Positions 1 through 7,917 of a DNA stretch of 33,859 bases are shown here, piece by piece. The notes under the pieces were generated by a model that was not told the origin of the DNA, ran no database searches, and saw nothing but the letters and a program-made list of their open reading frames with translations. The position numbers and the translations under genes are program-made. Origin of the DNA: Paracoccaceae bacterium (lineage in GTDB: Bacteria; Pseudomonadota; Alphaproteobacteria; Rhodobacterales; Rhodobacteraceae). The number at the start of each line of letters is the position of its first letter. The stretch's first letter is position 1. The stretch covers positions 1 to 33,859 of the forward strand of contig JAHQVS010000318.1 of NCBI GenBank assembly GCA_019634215.1, written 5' to 3'.

Positions 1-1
1 C

Positions 2-319
2 ATGGGCGCGCGGGAGTGGCGGTTGGGGCGCGACGAAAGCCGCCGGGTTCCGGTCGCGCCGCGTTTGCAGGTCGCCACTATTGACGGCGCGGTCGCCGCC
101 GCGCTGGCGGGCTGGGGGCTGACGCGGGTGTTCTCCTATCAGGTGGCGCGCCATGTGGCGGCGGGGCGGCTGAGGGCGGTGTTGGTCGAGGAGGAGCCGG
201 CGCCCGTGCCGATCCATGTGCTGCACGCCCATGAAGGGCGCGCGCCAGCGATTGTGCGGCTGTTGTTTGACCGGTTGGTCGAGGGGTTGAGGGCGGACCC
301 TGCGATTGATCGGGAGTGA
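2..319 (+). CDS. LysR-type transcriptional regulator, 3' part only
   Basis: This is the C-terminal ~105 residues of a LysR-type regulator. The gene begins before the window, and the ATG at position 2 is almost certainly internal. The visible part fits the second half of the effector-binding domain: a VAPRLQV strand, then the pattern GWGLTRVFSYQVARHVAAGRLRAVL, written here only as a family signature around residues 37-61, then a run that ends the RD2 fold. The helix-turn-helix is outside the window, so neither effector nor target can be inferred. It is convergent with the flavoprotein gene on the other strand, with 13 bp between the two stop codons and no obvious terminator hairpin between them. 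Confidence 0.85.
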   Translation: MGAREWRLGRDESRRVPVAPRLQVATIDGAVAAALAGWGLTRVFSYQVARHVAAGRLRAVLVEEEPAPVPIHVLHAHEGRAPAIVRLLFDRLVEGLRADPAIDRE

Positions 320-332
320 TGGCGCGGTGTGG

Positions 333-1334
333 TTAAGCCGCTTCCGGCCAGACGCCGGTGCGCAGGGTGTTGGGCGACCATTCCTCGATCGCGCCGCGCA
401 AGGGGACCGCGTTGCGCCGGAGCGTCATCTGTGTGGGACGCACGGTCCAGAGGCGTTCAGCGCCGGGCGCTTGGGTGATCTCGGGGCCGTTCAAGATCAG
501 CTCGGCTTCGCCGGTGAGTTGTAGGGCGTCGCCATTGTCGAAATCGACGAACAACAAACCGGCTTTGCCGGTGCTGAGGATGTTGCCGAGGGTGTTGAAG
601 AACAGATTGCCAGAGAAGTCAGGGATGGTCAGCGCGCCGTCCTCAGCGATCCGCACAAAGCCGGGGCGGCCGCCGCGGTGGGAGACATCGGCCTGACGGG
701 CGCCGTTCCTGTCGGCGTAACTGGCGACATAGAAGGAGTCGGCGCGGTGAATGATCTCCCGCGCGGCGGGGGTGAGATGATCGGCGATCTCGGGGACGGA
801 CGTCTCCGAGGGCGTTGCGCTGGGGGTCAGGTGGCGGGTTTGGATGTATTTAGGACAGTTGCCGAAGCTGTGCTCAACCGCCAGCGCGATCTCGCCGGGA
901 GCAGCGCTGGAGAGTCGCCCATTCACCCGGTTGCGGCGGCGGCTGTGCGGCTCCAATCCCAACAGTCCCACCGGTGCGCCCGCCTGGAGCAGGGGGGCGA
1001 CCGGATCGCCCTCGTTAAGGGTCGCCTTGATATGCAGCGATTTCGGGTTTGCCGCTTGGGCGAAGCCGGGCGCGCCGGTGAGGATAGAGGCCCAGGGGGC
1101 GCCGTTCGCATCGACCGCGCCGATGAGCAGAGACGGCAGTTGTGCGAAGAAGGTGCTGTGTTGCTCCGGCATGGCGTCGCGGATGATACGGTGGCCGATC
1201 TCCTCCAGGCGCTTGTCGACGCCGTGGAGAGCTTGCAGGCGGCGTTCGCCGTCATGCCAGGGAGAAGTGGGGCAAGGGGAATTGGGCCAAGGGGAGGCAG
1301 GGGAAGGGGAGGCGGGGGAAGGGGTGTCGGTCAT
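333..1334 (-). CDS. Pyridoxamine 5'-phosphate oxidase-fold flavin-binding protein
   Basis: A 333-residue protein of the PNPOx-like split-barrel, flavin-nucleotide-binding family. Residues around 45-160 (LLIGAVDANGAPWASILTG) and 195-310 (FYVASYADRNGARQADVSHR) each look like a split barrel, the second being the canonical one. The start is placed at the ATG at 1334 because GGAG lies just upstream. A longer reading frame reaches 1448 but has no ribosome site and no family similarity. The N-terminus is a Ser-Pro-rich stretch of about 25 residues, encoded by a purine repeat. Family members bind FMN or related cofactors, but the substrate of this one is unknown. It is divergent from the GST gene at 1594. 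Confidence 0.85.
   Translation of the reverse strand: MTDTPSPASPSPASPWPNSPCPTSPWHDGERRLQALHGVDKRLEEIGHRIIRDAMPEQHSTFFAQLPSLLIGAVDANGAPWASILTGAPGFAQAANPKSLHIKATLNEGDPVAPLLQAGAPVGLLGLEPHSRRRNRVNGRLSSAAPGEIALAVEHSFGNCPKYIQTRHLTPSATPSETSVPEIADHLTPAAREIIHRADSFYVASYADRNGARQADVSHRGGRPGFVRIAEDGALTIPDFSGNLFFNTLGNILSTGKAGLLFVDFDNGDALQLTGEAELILNGPEITQAPGAERLWTVRPTQMTLRRNAVPLRGAIEEWSPNTLRTGVWPEAA
1260..1324. repeat. Low-complexity G-tract repeat in a gene 5' end
   Basis: The plus strand carries eight G runs of three or more bases, separated by short A/C/T linkers. The minus strand reads this as repeated Ser-Pro-Ala/Trp units at the N-terminus of the flavin-binding protein. The tracts are dense enough to form a G-quadruplex on the template strand of that gene. 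The repeat may vary in length between strains. Confidence 0.6.
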
Positions 1335-1410
1335 TGTTAGGCTCCGATGGGGGCTGGCGTTTCGGAGCAAGATTGTCGTTTTTGAAGCGATGTGAACGCG
1401 TGGTTGAGGG

Positions 1411-1490
1411 AATAGACTATTGCTTCTGATGGATGCTTTGATCGCCAATCCCCGTGAGGTGGCGCTGATAGTTGCACCTTAGGCAATAGT
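1411..1490. promoter_or_regulatory. Divergent intergenic region with inverted ACTATTGC boxes
   Basis: Between the flavoprotein (minus) and the GST (plus) lies the perfect short palindrome AATAGACTATT at 1411-1421. The octamer ACTATTGC at 1416-1423 recurs in inverted orientation as GCAATAGT at 1483-1490. These could be paired regulator sites for the divergent genes, but the repeats are short and no regulator is known for them. Confidence 0.25.
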
Positions 1491-1593
1491 GCTTTCACGT
1501 TAAGGGACGTTCTCCGTCGGCGCTCCCCAGCGCATTTGAAGCAGCGGGCGCTGGGCGTATCTGCAGCGGCGCCGGAGCTGAAAGGGAAGATCC

Positions 1594-2217
1594 ATGGCGT
1601 TGAAACTTCACTATTTCCCGTTGTCCGGGCACGCGCACCGGGTGCAATTGTTTCTGTCTCTGCTGGGCGTCGAGGCTGAGATTGAGACCGTCGATCTGCC
1701 GCAACGCGCGCACAAAGCGCCGGAGTTTCTGAAGCTTAACCCATTTGGACAAGTGCCGGTTTTGGAGGATGACGGGGTGGTGATCTCCGACTCCAACGCG
1801 ATCCTGGTGTATTTGGCCCGCAAACATGGCCGCGCGGAGTGGCTTCCGGAGGACCCAGCAGGGCAGGCGCGGGTTCAGCAGTGGCTGTCCGTCGCGGCGG
1901 GGCAGCTCGCCTTTGGTCCGGCGGCGGCGCGGCGGGCGGTGGTGTTTGGGGCGAAGCTTGATTGCGAGGAGGCGATCGCCCGCGCCCACGCCCTGTTCGC
2001 GCTGATGGAGACGGAGCTGGCCAGCGGCGCTTGGCTGGCGGCGCAGCGGCCGACCATCGCTGATGTGGCGATGTACAGCTATGTGGTTAGCGCGCCAGAG
2101 GGGAATGTCGATTTGGGCGGCTATCCGAACATTTCGGCGTGGCTGGCGCGCATTGAGGCGCTCGACGGGTTCGTTCCGTTCCAGCAGACTGCGGTTGGAT
2201 TGCGCGCCGCGTCCTGA
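1594..2217 (+). CDS. Glutathione S-transferase family protein
   Basis: A 207-residue cytosolic glutathione S-transferase. The N-terminal thioredoxin-like domain (residues 1-78) opens with [17 protein letters not shown] and includes the cis-proline GQVPVL and the glutathione-contacting SNAILVYLA segment. The all-helical C-terminal domain (about 88-200) contains the N-capping motif PTIADVAMY. The start has GGGAAG upstream. Family members conjugate glutathione to electrophiles or act as isomerases; the substrate is not predictable here. It precedes a CoA-transferase by 51 bp and probably shares an operon with it and with the second GST at 3480. Confidence 0.9.
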   Translation: MALKLHYFPLSGHAHRVQLFLSLLGVEAEIETVDLPQRAHKAPEFLKLNPFGQVPVLEDDGVVISDSNAILVYLARKHGRAEWLPEDPAGQARVQQWLSVAAGQLAFGPAAARRAVVFGAKLDCEEAIARAHALFALMETELASGAWLAAQRPTIADVAMYSYVVSAPEGNVDLGGYPNISAWLARIEALDGFVPFQQTAVGLRAAS

Positions 2218-2268
2218 CCTGCCGGACAGTGTGTTGGTGGGCGTCGGTTTGGCGAAAAGGAGATCCCG

Positions 2269-3483
2269 ATGCCCGGACCGCTCGATGGTGTGCGGATTAT
2301 CGACGCCACTACGATGATCTCAGGGCCGTTGGCGACCATGATCCTGGCGGATCAGGGCGCTGAGGTGATCAAGATCGAGCATCCCCAGGGCGGCGATCAT
2401 AGCCGCCAAGTGGCTGACCGGCGTGGCGGGATGGCGGCGGCTTTCTTGAACAACAACCGCAATAAACGGTCAGTGACGCTCAATCTGAAAGATCCGCGCG
2501 GGGTCGTGGCGGCGCTGCGGCTGTGCGCGGGGGCGGATGTGTTTATCCAGAATTTTCGCCCCGGCGTGGCGGAGCGGATCGGGCTCGGCGAAGCGGCGGT
2601 GCGAGGCGCGCAGGCGGATATCGTTTACGCCTCGATCGCCGGGTTCGGCTTCGAGGGCGAGTGGGCGCGGCGGCCGGTGTATGATCCGCTGATTCAGGCG
2701 CTGTCTGGGCTGGCGAGCGTGCAGGGCGGCTCGGATCGGGCGAGGCCCCGGCTGATCCGGACGATTCTGCCGGATAAGGTGACGGCGATTCAGGCCTCGC
2801 AGGCGGTGACAGCGGCGCTGTTCGCCCGCGCCCGCAGCGGCGAGGGGCAGCATGTGCGGCTGTCGATGCTGGATACGGTGGCGCATTTCCTCTGGAGCTC
2901 GGACATGTCCGGCCTCACTTTCATCGGCGATGAGGTGGGAGAGGCGCCGGAGGCGGAGCCGCAAAGTTTTGTCGAGCTGATTTACCAGACCGCCGATGGC
3001 TGGATGGCGGTTTCCGCCCATACCGACTCTACGTGGCGCGGGCTGTGCGCGGCGGTGGGGCGGCCGGAATGGCTGGAGGACCCGCGTTTCGCCACTGTCG
3101 CGGCGCGGGAGGTTAACAAACCGGCGCGGCTGGAATTGACGCAATCGGCGTTGATTGAGGCCGAAACAGCGGCGTGGATGGATCGGCTCACCGCTTATGA
3201 CGTGCCCTGCGCGCCGGTGCTGACGCGGGCGGAGATGATCAATCATGCTCAGGTGGCGGCGAATGAGACGGTGATCGAGAGCGACCACCCGCAAGCGGGC
3301 CGCATCCGTCAGGCCCGCGCCCCGGCTAGGTTTTCAGCGATGTCGATTGATCCGCCGCGCCCGGCGCCACTGCTGGGGCGAGACACCGAGGCGGTGCTGA
3401 CGGAGGCGGGCTATTCGGCGGCGGAGGTTGCGGAAATGCTGGCCGAGGGGGTCGCAACGGGGGCGCAGGAGAGCGGTGAATGA
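2269..3483 (+). CDS. Family III (CaiB/BaiF) CoA-transferase
   Basis: A 404-residue CoA-transferase of the CaiB/BaiF (formyl-CoA transferase) class. The opening motif PLDGVRIIDAT and the segment GAEVIKIEHP are typical. YDPLIQALSG places the expected catalytic aspartate at about residue 139, which forms the mixed aspartyl anhydride in this family. The NNRNKRSVTLNLKD block is also conserved. These enzymes move CoA between carboxylic acids in catabolic pathways, and the actual acid is unknown here. The ribosome site AAGGAG sits well before the ATG. The gene ends with a 4-bp ATGA overlap with the next GST gene, which implies translational coupling. Confidence 0.93.
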   Translation: MPGPLDGVRIIDATTMISGPLATMILADQGAEVIKIEHPQGGDHSRQVADRRGGMAAAFLNNNRNKRSVTLNLKDPRGVVAALRLCAGADVFIQNFRPGVAERIGLGEAAVRGAQADIVYASIAGFGFEGEWARRPVYDPLIQALSGLASVQGGSDRARPRLIRTILPDKVTAIQASQAVTAALFARARSGEGQHVRLSMLDTVAHFLWSSDMSGLTFIGDEVGEAPEAEPQSFVELIYQTADGWMAVSAHTDSTWRGLCAAVGRPEWLEDPRFATVAAREVNKPARLELTQSALIEAETAAWMDRLTAYDVPCAPVLTRAEMINHAQVAANETVIESDHPQAGRIRQARAPARFSAMSIDPPRPAPLLGRDTEAVLTEAGYSAAEVAEMLAEGVATGAQESGE

Positions 3484-4214
3484 TCGAGTTTTACTATGCG
3501 CCGACGCCGAACGGCTGGAAGGTCGGGATCATGCTGGAGGAGTGCGGGCTCCCGTATGAGACCCGGCTGATGCGGCTCTCGGCCGGGGATCAGTTCGCGC
3601 CCGAGTTCCTGGCGATCAGCCCGAACGCGAAGATGCCGGCGATCATCGACCCCTCGCCGCCGGAGGGGTATGGCCCAGCGCCGGTGACGGTGTTCGAGTC
3701 TGGGGCGATCCTGTTGTATTTGGCCGAGAAAACCGGGCGGTTCGCGCCGCAGGAAAGCGATCGCCGGGCGCGCAAGGCGTTGAATGAGTGGTTGTTCTGG
3801 CAGGTTGGCACTCAGGGGCCAATGGGCGGGCAGCTCTCGCATTTCCGCAATTACGCGCCGGAGGGGGAGAAAGAGTACGGCTTCAAGCGCTATCTCGGCG
3901 AGTATGACCGAAATCTCGGCGTGCTGGAGGCGCGGTTGGAGGGGCGCGGGTGGATCTTGGACGAATATTCCATCGCCGACATGCTCGCCTTCCCCTGGGC
4001 CTTCATCGCTAAACCGCTCGGCGCGTCGCTGGAGGCGTTTCCGAATGTCGCGGCGTGGCGGGAGCGGATGAAGGCGCGCGAGGCGGTCCAGCGGGCGATT
4101 AACCTGCATAAGGAATCGCAGAATCGCGGACGGCATCGGGCCGACAACAACGATGTGCTGTTTAACCAGAACGCGGCGTCACTGCGCTCTGGCGGCGCGG
4201 AGGATGGCGGTTAA
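3480..4214 (+). CDS. Nu-type (YfcG/YghU-like) glutathione S-transferase
   Basis: A 244-residue GST with the N-terminal pattern PTPNGWKVGIMLEECGLPYE, where the Thr-Pro-Asn group is the glutathione-activating motif of Nu-class enzymes, known for disulfide-bond oxidoreductase and peroxidase activity. The glutathione site segment ESGAILLYLAEKTG and the C-terminal WAFIAKPLG block also fit. AGGAGAG in the upstream gene supplies the ribosome site, and the start overlaps the CoA-transferase stop by 4 bp. The last ~35 residues (from HKESQNRG) are polar and extend past the fold. Its stop codon overlaps that of the convergent dehydrogenase in a shared TTAA. Confidence 0.9.
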   Translation: MIEFYYAPTPNGWKVGIMLEECGLPYETRLMRLSAGDQFAPEFLAISPNAKMPAIIDPSPPEGYGPAPVTVFESGAILLYLAEKTGRFAPQESDRRARKALNEWLFWQVGTQGPMGGQLSHFRNYAPEGEKEYGFKRYLGEYDRNLGVLEARLEGRGWILDEYSIADMLAFPWAFIAKPLGASLEAFPNVAAWRERMKAREAVQRAINLHKESQNRGRHRADNNDVLFNQNAASLRSGGAEDGG

Positions 4215-5176
4215 CGCTCGATGTCGTCCTCGAGGAACCAGCGGACATTATCCTCGAAGTTGCGGTCCTCGACGAAGCCTAGGCGGCGGGCGCGGTTCGG
4301 ACTGAAATGGGCCTTCCAGCCGAGCACGATCCGTTCCAGTTCCGGGTCACGCTCCCAGGTGATGCGTGAGACCGGCTCATCGCCCGCCACACGCCGCATC
4401 GCCTCCACCATCTCGCCGATGGTGGCGGTCATGCCCGGCAGGCCGAGGCAGCGGTCGGTTCCGAGCTCGGCGGCCTCCAGCTCGGCGGCGTGGAGCAGAT
4501 TATGTACCGTGTTGCGCGGGGCTGACAGCCACACCGGATAGTCCGGGGAGACAGGGCAGTTCGCTGGTTGCCCCTGAAGCGGCTCGCGGAAGATTGACGA
4601 CATAAACGAGGAGGCCGCCTTGTTCGGTTTGCCGGGGCGGATGGTGACCGTCGGCAGACGGAGCCCGCGCCCGTCCAGAAAGCCCTTGCGGGAGAAATCG
4701 GTGAGCAACAGCTCGCCGATCGCCTTCTGTGCGCCATAGGAAGTTTGTGGGTTCAGGATGGTCAAATCTTCGATCGGCGTTGGCATGTCGCCGCCATAAA
4801 CCGCCACCGACGAAGCGTAGACCACCATTGGCGTGGTTCCCAACGCACGGCAGCGCTGAAAGATGTTCAGTGGACCAGCGAGGTTGACGCGCAAGCCAGT
4901 GTCGAATTCCGCCTCCGCTTGACCCGAGACGATGGCGGCGAGATGGAACACCACGTCGACCCCCGACGGAATCGCGCGGGCGATGTCCTCAGGGGTGGCG
5001 ATATCCGTGGTTTCGCATTGCACCGGGATGGTGGCGCCATTCGGCGTGTCGGGCGCAACTACGTCCGCTAGCGTCAACTGGGAGAGGGCGGCGCCGCGCA
5101 ACTGGCCGCGCGCCAGCAGCGCGGTGGTGAGCTTGCGGCCGAGGAAACCAGCGGCGCCAATGATCGCGACATGCAT
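4211..5176 (-). CDS. denD: NAD-dependent sugar-acid dehydrogenase, DenD-like
   Basis: A 321-residue extended-SDR (epimerase-fold) protein resembling D-erythronate dehydrogenase DenD, which oxidises D-erythronate to 2-dehydro-erythronate. The cofactor motif GAAGFLG is at residues 7-13, the active-site serines at 122-123 (VVYASSVAVYGG), and the catalytic Tyr147 and Lys151 in TSYGAQK. The C-terminal segment RITWERDP..IVLGWKA is typical of the family. The start at 5176 is preceded by GGGAGAAG. The open frame runs 86 codons further upstream but without family similarity. It is the last gene of the isomerase/FAH operon. The kinase (OtnK) and decarboxylase (OtnC) that accompany DenD elsewhere are absent, so the exact substrate is uncertain. 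Confidence 0.8.
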   Translation of the reverse strand: MHVAIIGAAGFLGRKLTTALLARGQLRGAALSQLTLADVVAPDTPNGATIPVQCETTDIATPEDIARAIPSGVDVVFHLAAIVSGQAEAEFDTGLRVNLAGPLNIFQRCRALGTTPMVVYASSVAVYGGDMPTPIEDLTILNPQTSYGAQKAIGELLLTDFSRKGFLDGRGLRLPTVTIRPGKPNKAASSFMSSIFREPLQGQPANCPVSPDYPVWLSAPRNTVHNLLHAAELEAAELGTDRCLGLPGMTATIGEMVEAMRRVAGDEPVSRITWERDPELERIVLGWKAHFSPNRARRLGFVEDRNFEDNVRWFLEDDIER

Positions 5177-5225
5177 ATTTGTTCTTCTCCCTGATCGCCC
5201 CGTGTTCCTTTTGGAATGTTTTAGC

Positions 5226-6005
5226 TCACGGCTTGCGGGCGTAGGGGGCGAACCACGCCAGCCCGTCGTTTGTGTTCGCGCGTGGCCGATATTCGCAGCC
5301 GACCCAGCCTTTATAACCGGCGGCGTCGAGGCGTTCGAACAGATGGGGGTAATTAATCTCTCCTGCGTCCGGTTCATTGCGATCCGGGACGCTGGAGATT
5401 TGCACGTGGCCGATCCGGGGGGTGAGCGCCTCAATTTTCCGGCTCAGATCCCCTTCCATGATTTGCGCATGGTAGAGATCCAATTGCAGCATCAGGTTGT
5501 CGGCGCCGACCGCGTCGATCACCGCCAGGGCCTGTTCGGTGAAGTTCAGGAAATAGCCGGGCATGTCGCGGGTGTTGATGGGCTCGATCACGAGCGGGAT
5601 GTTTGGCAGCCGTTTCGCGGCGGCGGCGGCGGCGTAGATCAAATTGTCCACATAAGTCTTTTGCGCGGGCGGCCCGTAAGCGAGGCCAGCCATGACGTGC
5701 AAGCGCTCCGGCCGGATGATCTCGGCGAAGCGCAGGGCCGTCTCAAAGCTGGCCTGAAACTCGGCCTCACGCCCCGTGAGGGCGCTGAGGCCGCGCTCGC
5801 CGGCGTCAAAATCACCCGCAGGCGCGTTGAACAGCGCAATAGCGAGGTTGAGCCGGTCCAGCTCCTGACGGATCTCCGCCGGGTCGAACGCGTAGGGGAA
5901 GAGAAACTCCACCCCTTCAAACCCCGCTTCCGCCGCTGCCTCGAAGCGCGCCATGAACGGTAAATCTGGGAACAACATACTCAAATTGGCTGCGAAACGC
6001 GGCAT
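5226..6005 (-). CDS. otnI: OtnI/Hyi-type hydroxypyruvate or 2-oxo-tetronate isomerase
   Basis: A 259-residue TIM-barrel isomerase of the hydroxypyruvate isomerase family, close in length to E. coli Hyi and to OtnI, which converts 2-oxo-tetronate to 3-oxo-tetronate. The opening PRFAANLSMLFPDLPF is a family hallmark. Probable metal and catalytic residues are Glu141 in IEPIN, Asp176 in QLDLYH, Gln202 in HVQISS and Glu238 in GCEYRP, with the EPDAGEINYP loop at 211-220. AGGAG precedes the ATG. It sits between the FAH-family gene (23 bp away) and the DenD-like gene (49 bp away), which favours a C4 sugar-acid role over glyoxylate metabolism. That assignment rests on context, since sequence alone does not separate Hyi from OtnI. 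Confidence 0.82.
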   Translation of the reverse strand: MPRFAANLSMLFPDLPFMARFEAAAEAGFEGVEFLFPYAFDPAEIRQELDRLNLAIALFNAPAGDFDAGERGLSALTGREAEFQASFETALRFAEIIRPERLHVMAGLAYGPPAQKTYVDNLIYAAAAAAKRLPNIPLVIEPINTRDMPGYFLNFTEQALAVIDAVGADNLMLQLDLYHAQIMEGDLSRKIEALTPRIGHVQISSVPDRNEPDAGEINYPHLFERLDAAGYKGWVGCEYRPRANTNDGLAWFAPYARKP

Positions 6006-6028
6006 TGGCGGCTCCTGCGAGATCGAAT

Positions 6029-6874
6029 TCAGGGCGCGGCGACCACGTCTTGGCGCTGCTCGCCAAGACCGTCGATGCCCAGCCGCACCGTGTCGCCCGG
6101 TTTGAGGTAGCGTGGCGGCTTGTGCCCCATGCCGACGCCCTCTGGGGTGCCGGTGGCGATGATGTCGCCGGCGCGCAGCGCCATGAACCGGCTCATGTAG
6201 CTGACGATATGCGCCACGCCAAAAATCATGTCTGACGTGGAGGAGGATTGCGCCTTTTCACCGTTCACCTCCAGCCAGAGGCCAAGGGCTTGCGGGTCCG
6301 GCACCTCGTCCGCCGTCACGAGATAGGGGCCAGTGGGGCCAAATGTTGGCGCCGACTTGCCCTTCACCCATTGACCGGTCAACTCCAGCTGGAATTTCCG
6401 TTCAGAGACGTCGTTGATGACACAATAACCGGCGACGCAGCCGAGGGCGTCGGCTTCGGAGACGTAAGAGACGTCGCGGCCAATCACCACGCCCAGCTCC
6501 ACCTCCCAATCCAGCTTCTCAGAATCGCGCGGCTGAACGATCGGGTCGGTCGGGCCGGAAAGCGAGGTGGTCGCCTTGGAGAACAGCACCGGCTCGGCTG
6601 GCGCAGCCATGCCGCTTTCGGCGGCGTGGCGAGCGTAATTGAGGCCCACGCAATGGAAATTTGGCACCCAGCCGAGGCAGGCGCCCAGGCGGGTCGCGCT
6701 GTCGACGGTCGGGCAGGCGTCCAGGTCAATCGAGCGCAGCGAGTCGAGTGCTGTGAGGCTGACAGAGTCGCCGCCGAAGTCGGACACATGCGCTGAAACA
6801 TCCCGAATCTGGCCGCTCGCGTCGACTATCCCAGGCTTTTCCGCGCCGATTGGGCCAAATCGAACGAGTTTCAT
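6029..6874 (-). CDS. Fumarylacetoacetate hydrolase family protein
   Basis: A 281-residue member of the FAH family, whose enzymes hydrolyse or decarboxylate diketo acids at a divalent metal. The lead motif HCVGLNYARHAAESG is at 74-88. The metal ligands appear as Glu124 and Glu126 in DWEVELGVVIGR and Asp155 in CVINDVSER. The active-site lysine block WVKGKSAPTFGP and the closing TGTPEGVGMG are intact. This length and pattern fit the subgroup that includes 2,4-diketo-3-deoxy-sugar-acid hydrolases and ureidoglycolate lyase. AAGGAG precedes the start. It leads the minus-strand sugar-acid operon and is divergent from an SDR, a pairing seen in non-phosphorylative L-rhamnose and L-fucose routes, so a diketo sugar-acid substrate is my inference. 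Confidence 0.85.
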   Translation of the reverse strand: MKLVRFGPIGAEKPGIVDASGQIRDVSAHVSDFGGDSVSLTALDSLRSIDLDACPTVDSATRLGACLGWVPNFHCVGLNYARHAAESGMAAPAEPVLFSKATTSLSGPTDPIVQPRDSEKLDWEVELGVVIGRDVSYVSEADALGCVAGYCVINDVSERKFQLELTGQWVKGKSAPTFGPTGPYLVTADEVPDPQALGLWLEVNGEKAQSSSTSDMIFGVAHIVSYMSRFMALRAGDIIATGTPEGVGMGHKPPRYLKPGDTVRLGIDGLGEQRQDVVAAP

Positions 6875-6932
6875 GGCGTGCTCCTTAGAAAGTTGGCGCC
6901 AGCCCCTGATGGACGACGCATGACTTCAGCCG

Positions 6933-6943
6933 TAAACGGTTTA
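6933..6943. promoter_or_regulatory. Palindrome TAAACGGTTTA, possible operator
   Basis: A perfect 5-bp inverted repeat around a single G lies in the 236-bp region between the divergent FAH-family and SDR genes, 59 bp before the FAH start. Its AAAC/GTTT half-sites are of the kind used by LacI-like and GntR-like repressors of sugar-acid genes. No regulator gene is adjacent. Confidence 0.35.
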
Positions 6944-6976
6944 GAGGTCGGTTGGCGTTTTGGTCAATTGAGACGC

Positions 6977-7000
6977 GGCGATTTCGGTTAGGCGATTTCG
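6977..7000. repeat. Direct repeat GGCGATTTCG, two copies
   Basis: Two identical 10-bp copies lie at 6977-6986 and 6991-7000, a 14-bp period, in the divergent FAH/SDR intergenic region. They may be tandem half-sites for a regulator or chance repetition. Confidence 0.3.
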
Positions 7001-7110
7001 ACCGACCGATGAATAACGGGCTCGGGTGTGCCATGGCGACGAAACCAAACACCCCCTGGCGGCTCCATCCGCCTAGAGAAAATTTCGGGAAAAATGTCGG
7101 GGTTGGGTCA

Positions 7111-7854
7111 ATGAACCAGATAGACTTACAGGACCGTGTGGCTGTCGTGACTGGCGGCGCTCAGGGGATAGGTCGCGCCGTGGCGGAGCGGATGATCGCA
7201 TCTGGCGCGCGGGTGTTGATTTGGGATCAGGATATTGATCGCGCGCAAACCACCGCTCACGAGATCGGCGCTGCCGACGTCGTTGAGGTGAATGTGACTG
7301 ACTACGGGATGGTCGAAGGTGCGGCCCAACAAGCTGTAAGCCAGTTCCAGCGCCTCGACATCCTCGTGTGCAACGCCGGTATTGCGGGAGCAAACGCTCC
7401 GGTCGCTGAGTACGACCTTGATGAATGGCGCAGAATTATTGAGATAAATCTCACCGGAGTGTTTCATTGCTGTAAAGCTGTGGTTCCTAGTATGGTAGGA
7501 CAAAAGTATGGCCGTATTGTCAATGTCGCTTCGGTCGCTGGAAAAGAGGGAAATCCCAATGCTTCTGCTTATTCCGCCTCAAAAGCCGGCGTGATTGCGC
7601 TTACGAAATCTCTTGGCAAAGAACTGGCTGAGTATGATATCGCGGTAAATTGTGTGACCCCGGCTGCTGCGCGCACGTCAATTTTTGACCAGATGTCGGA
7701 GCAACATATTCAGTACATGCTCTCTAAGATTCCCCGTGGCCGCTTTGTCGAAACGGCCGAAATCGCAGAAATAATCAGCTGGCTGTCGTCTTCTGATAAC
7801 AGCTTCACAACAAGTGGTGTGTTTGACGTCTCTGGGGGTAGGGCGACATATTGA
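7111..7854 (+). CDS. SDR family NAD-dependent oxidoreductase
   Basis: A 247-residue classical short-chain dehydrogenase. It has the cofactor motif TGGAQGIG at 14-21, Asp39 at the end of the second strand (suggesting NAD rather than NADP), NAG at 88-90, and the catalytic Ser141, Tyr154 and Lys158 (YSASK). I place the start at 7111 because similarity begins there, although the upstream GGGGTTGGG is a weak ribosome site and the frame is open back to 6952. Being divergent from an FAH-family gene suggests oxidation of a sugar acid or a deoxy-sugar acid. Codon use here is visibly less G+C-rich than in the flanking genes. Confidence 0.87.
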   Translation: MNQIDLQDRVAVVTGGAQGIGRAVAERMIASGARVLIWDQDIDRAQTTAHEIGAADVVEVNVTDYGMVEGAAQQAVSQFQRLDILVCNAGIAGANAPVAEYDLDEWRRIIEINLTGVFHCCKAVVPSMVGQKYGRIVNVASVAGKEGNPNASAYSASKAGVIALTKSLGKELAEYDIAVNCVTPAAARTSIFDQMSEQHIQYMLSKIPRGRFVETAEIAEIISWLSSSDNSFTTSGVFDVSGGRATY

Positions 7855-7917
7855 CCTTTGGCCCTGCACTCCTCAGCTTGAACCCTAGCGGGAACTTCGA
7901 GGGGCGGGAGGGCCGTC

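Noticed and set aside
2470-3294. Long minus-strand frame opposite the CoA-transferase
   Set aside because: Arg/His/Pro-rich composition typical of an antisense shadow of a G+C-rich gene; the plus-strand product is a clear family member.
4932-5963. 343-codon plus-strand frame opposite the isomerase and dehydrogenase genes
   Set aside because: It spans two genes and their gap on the other strand and shows no domain; a shadow frame.
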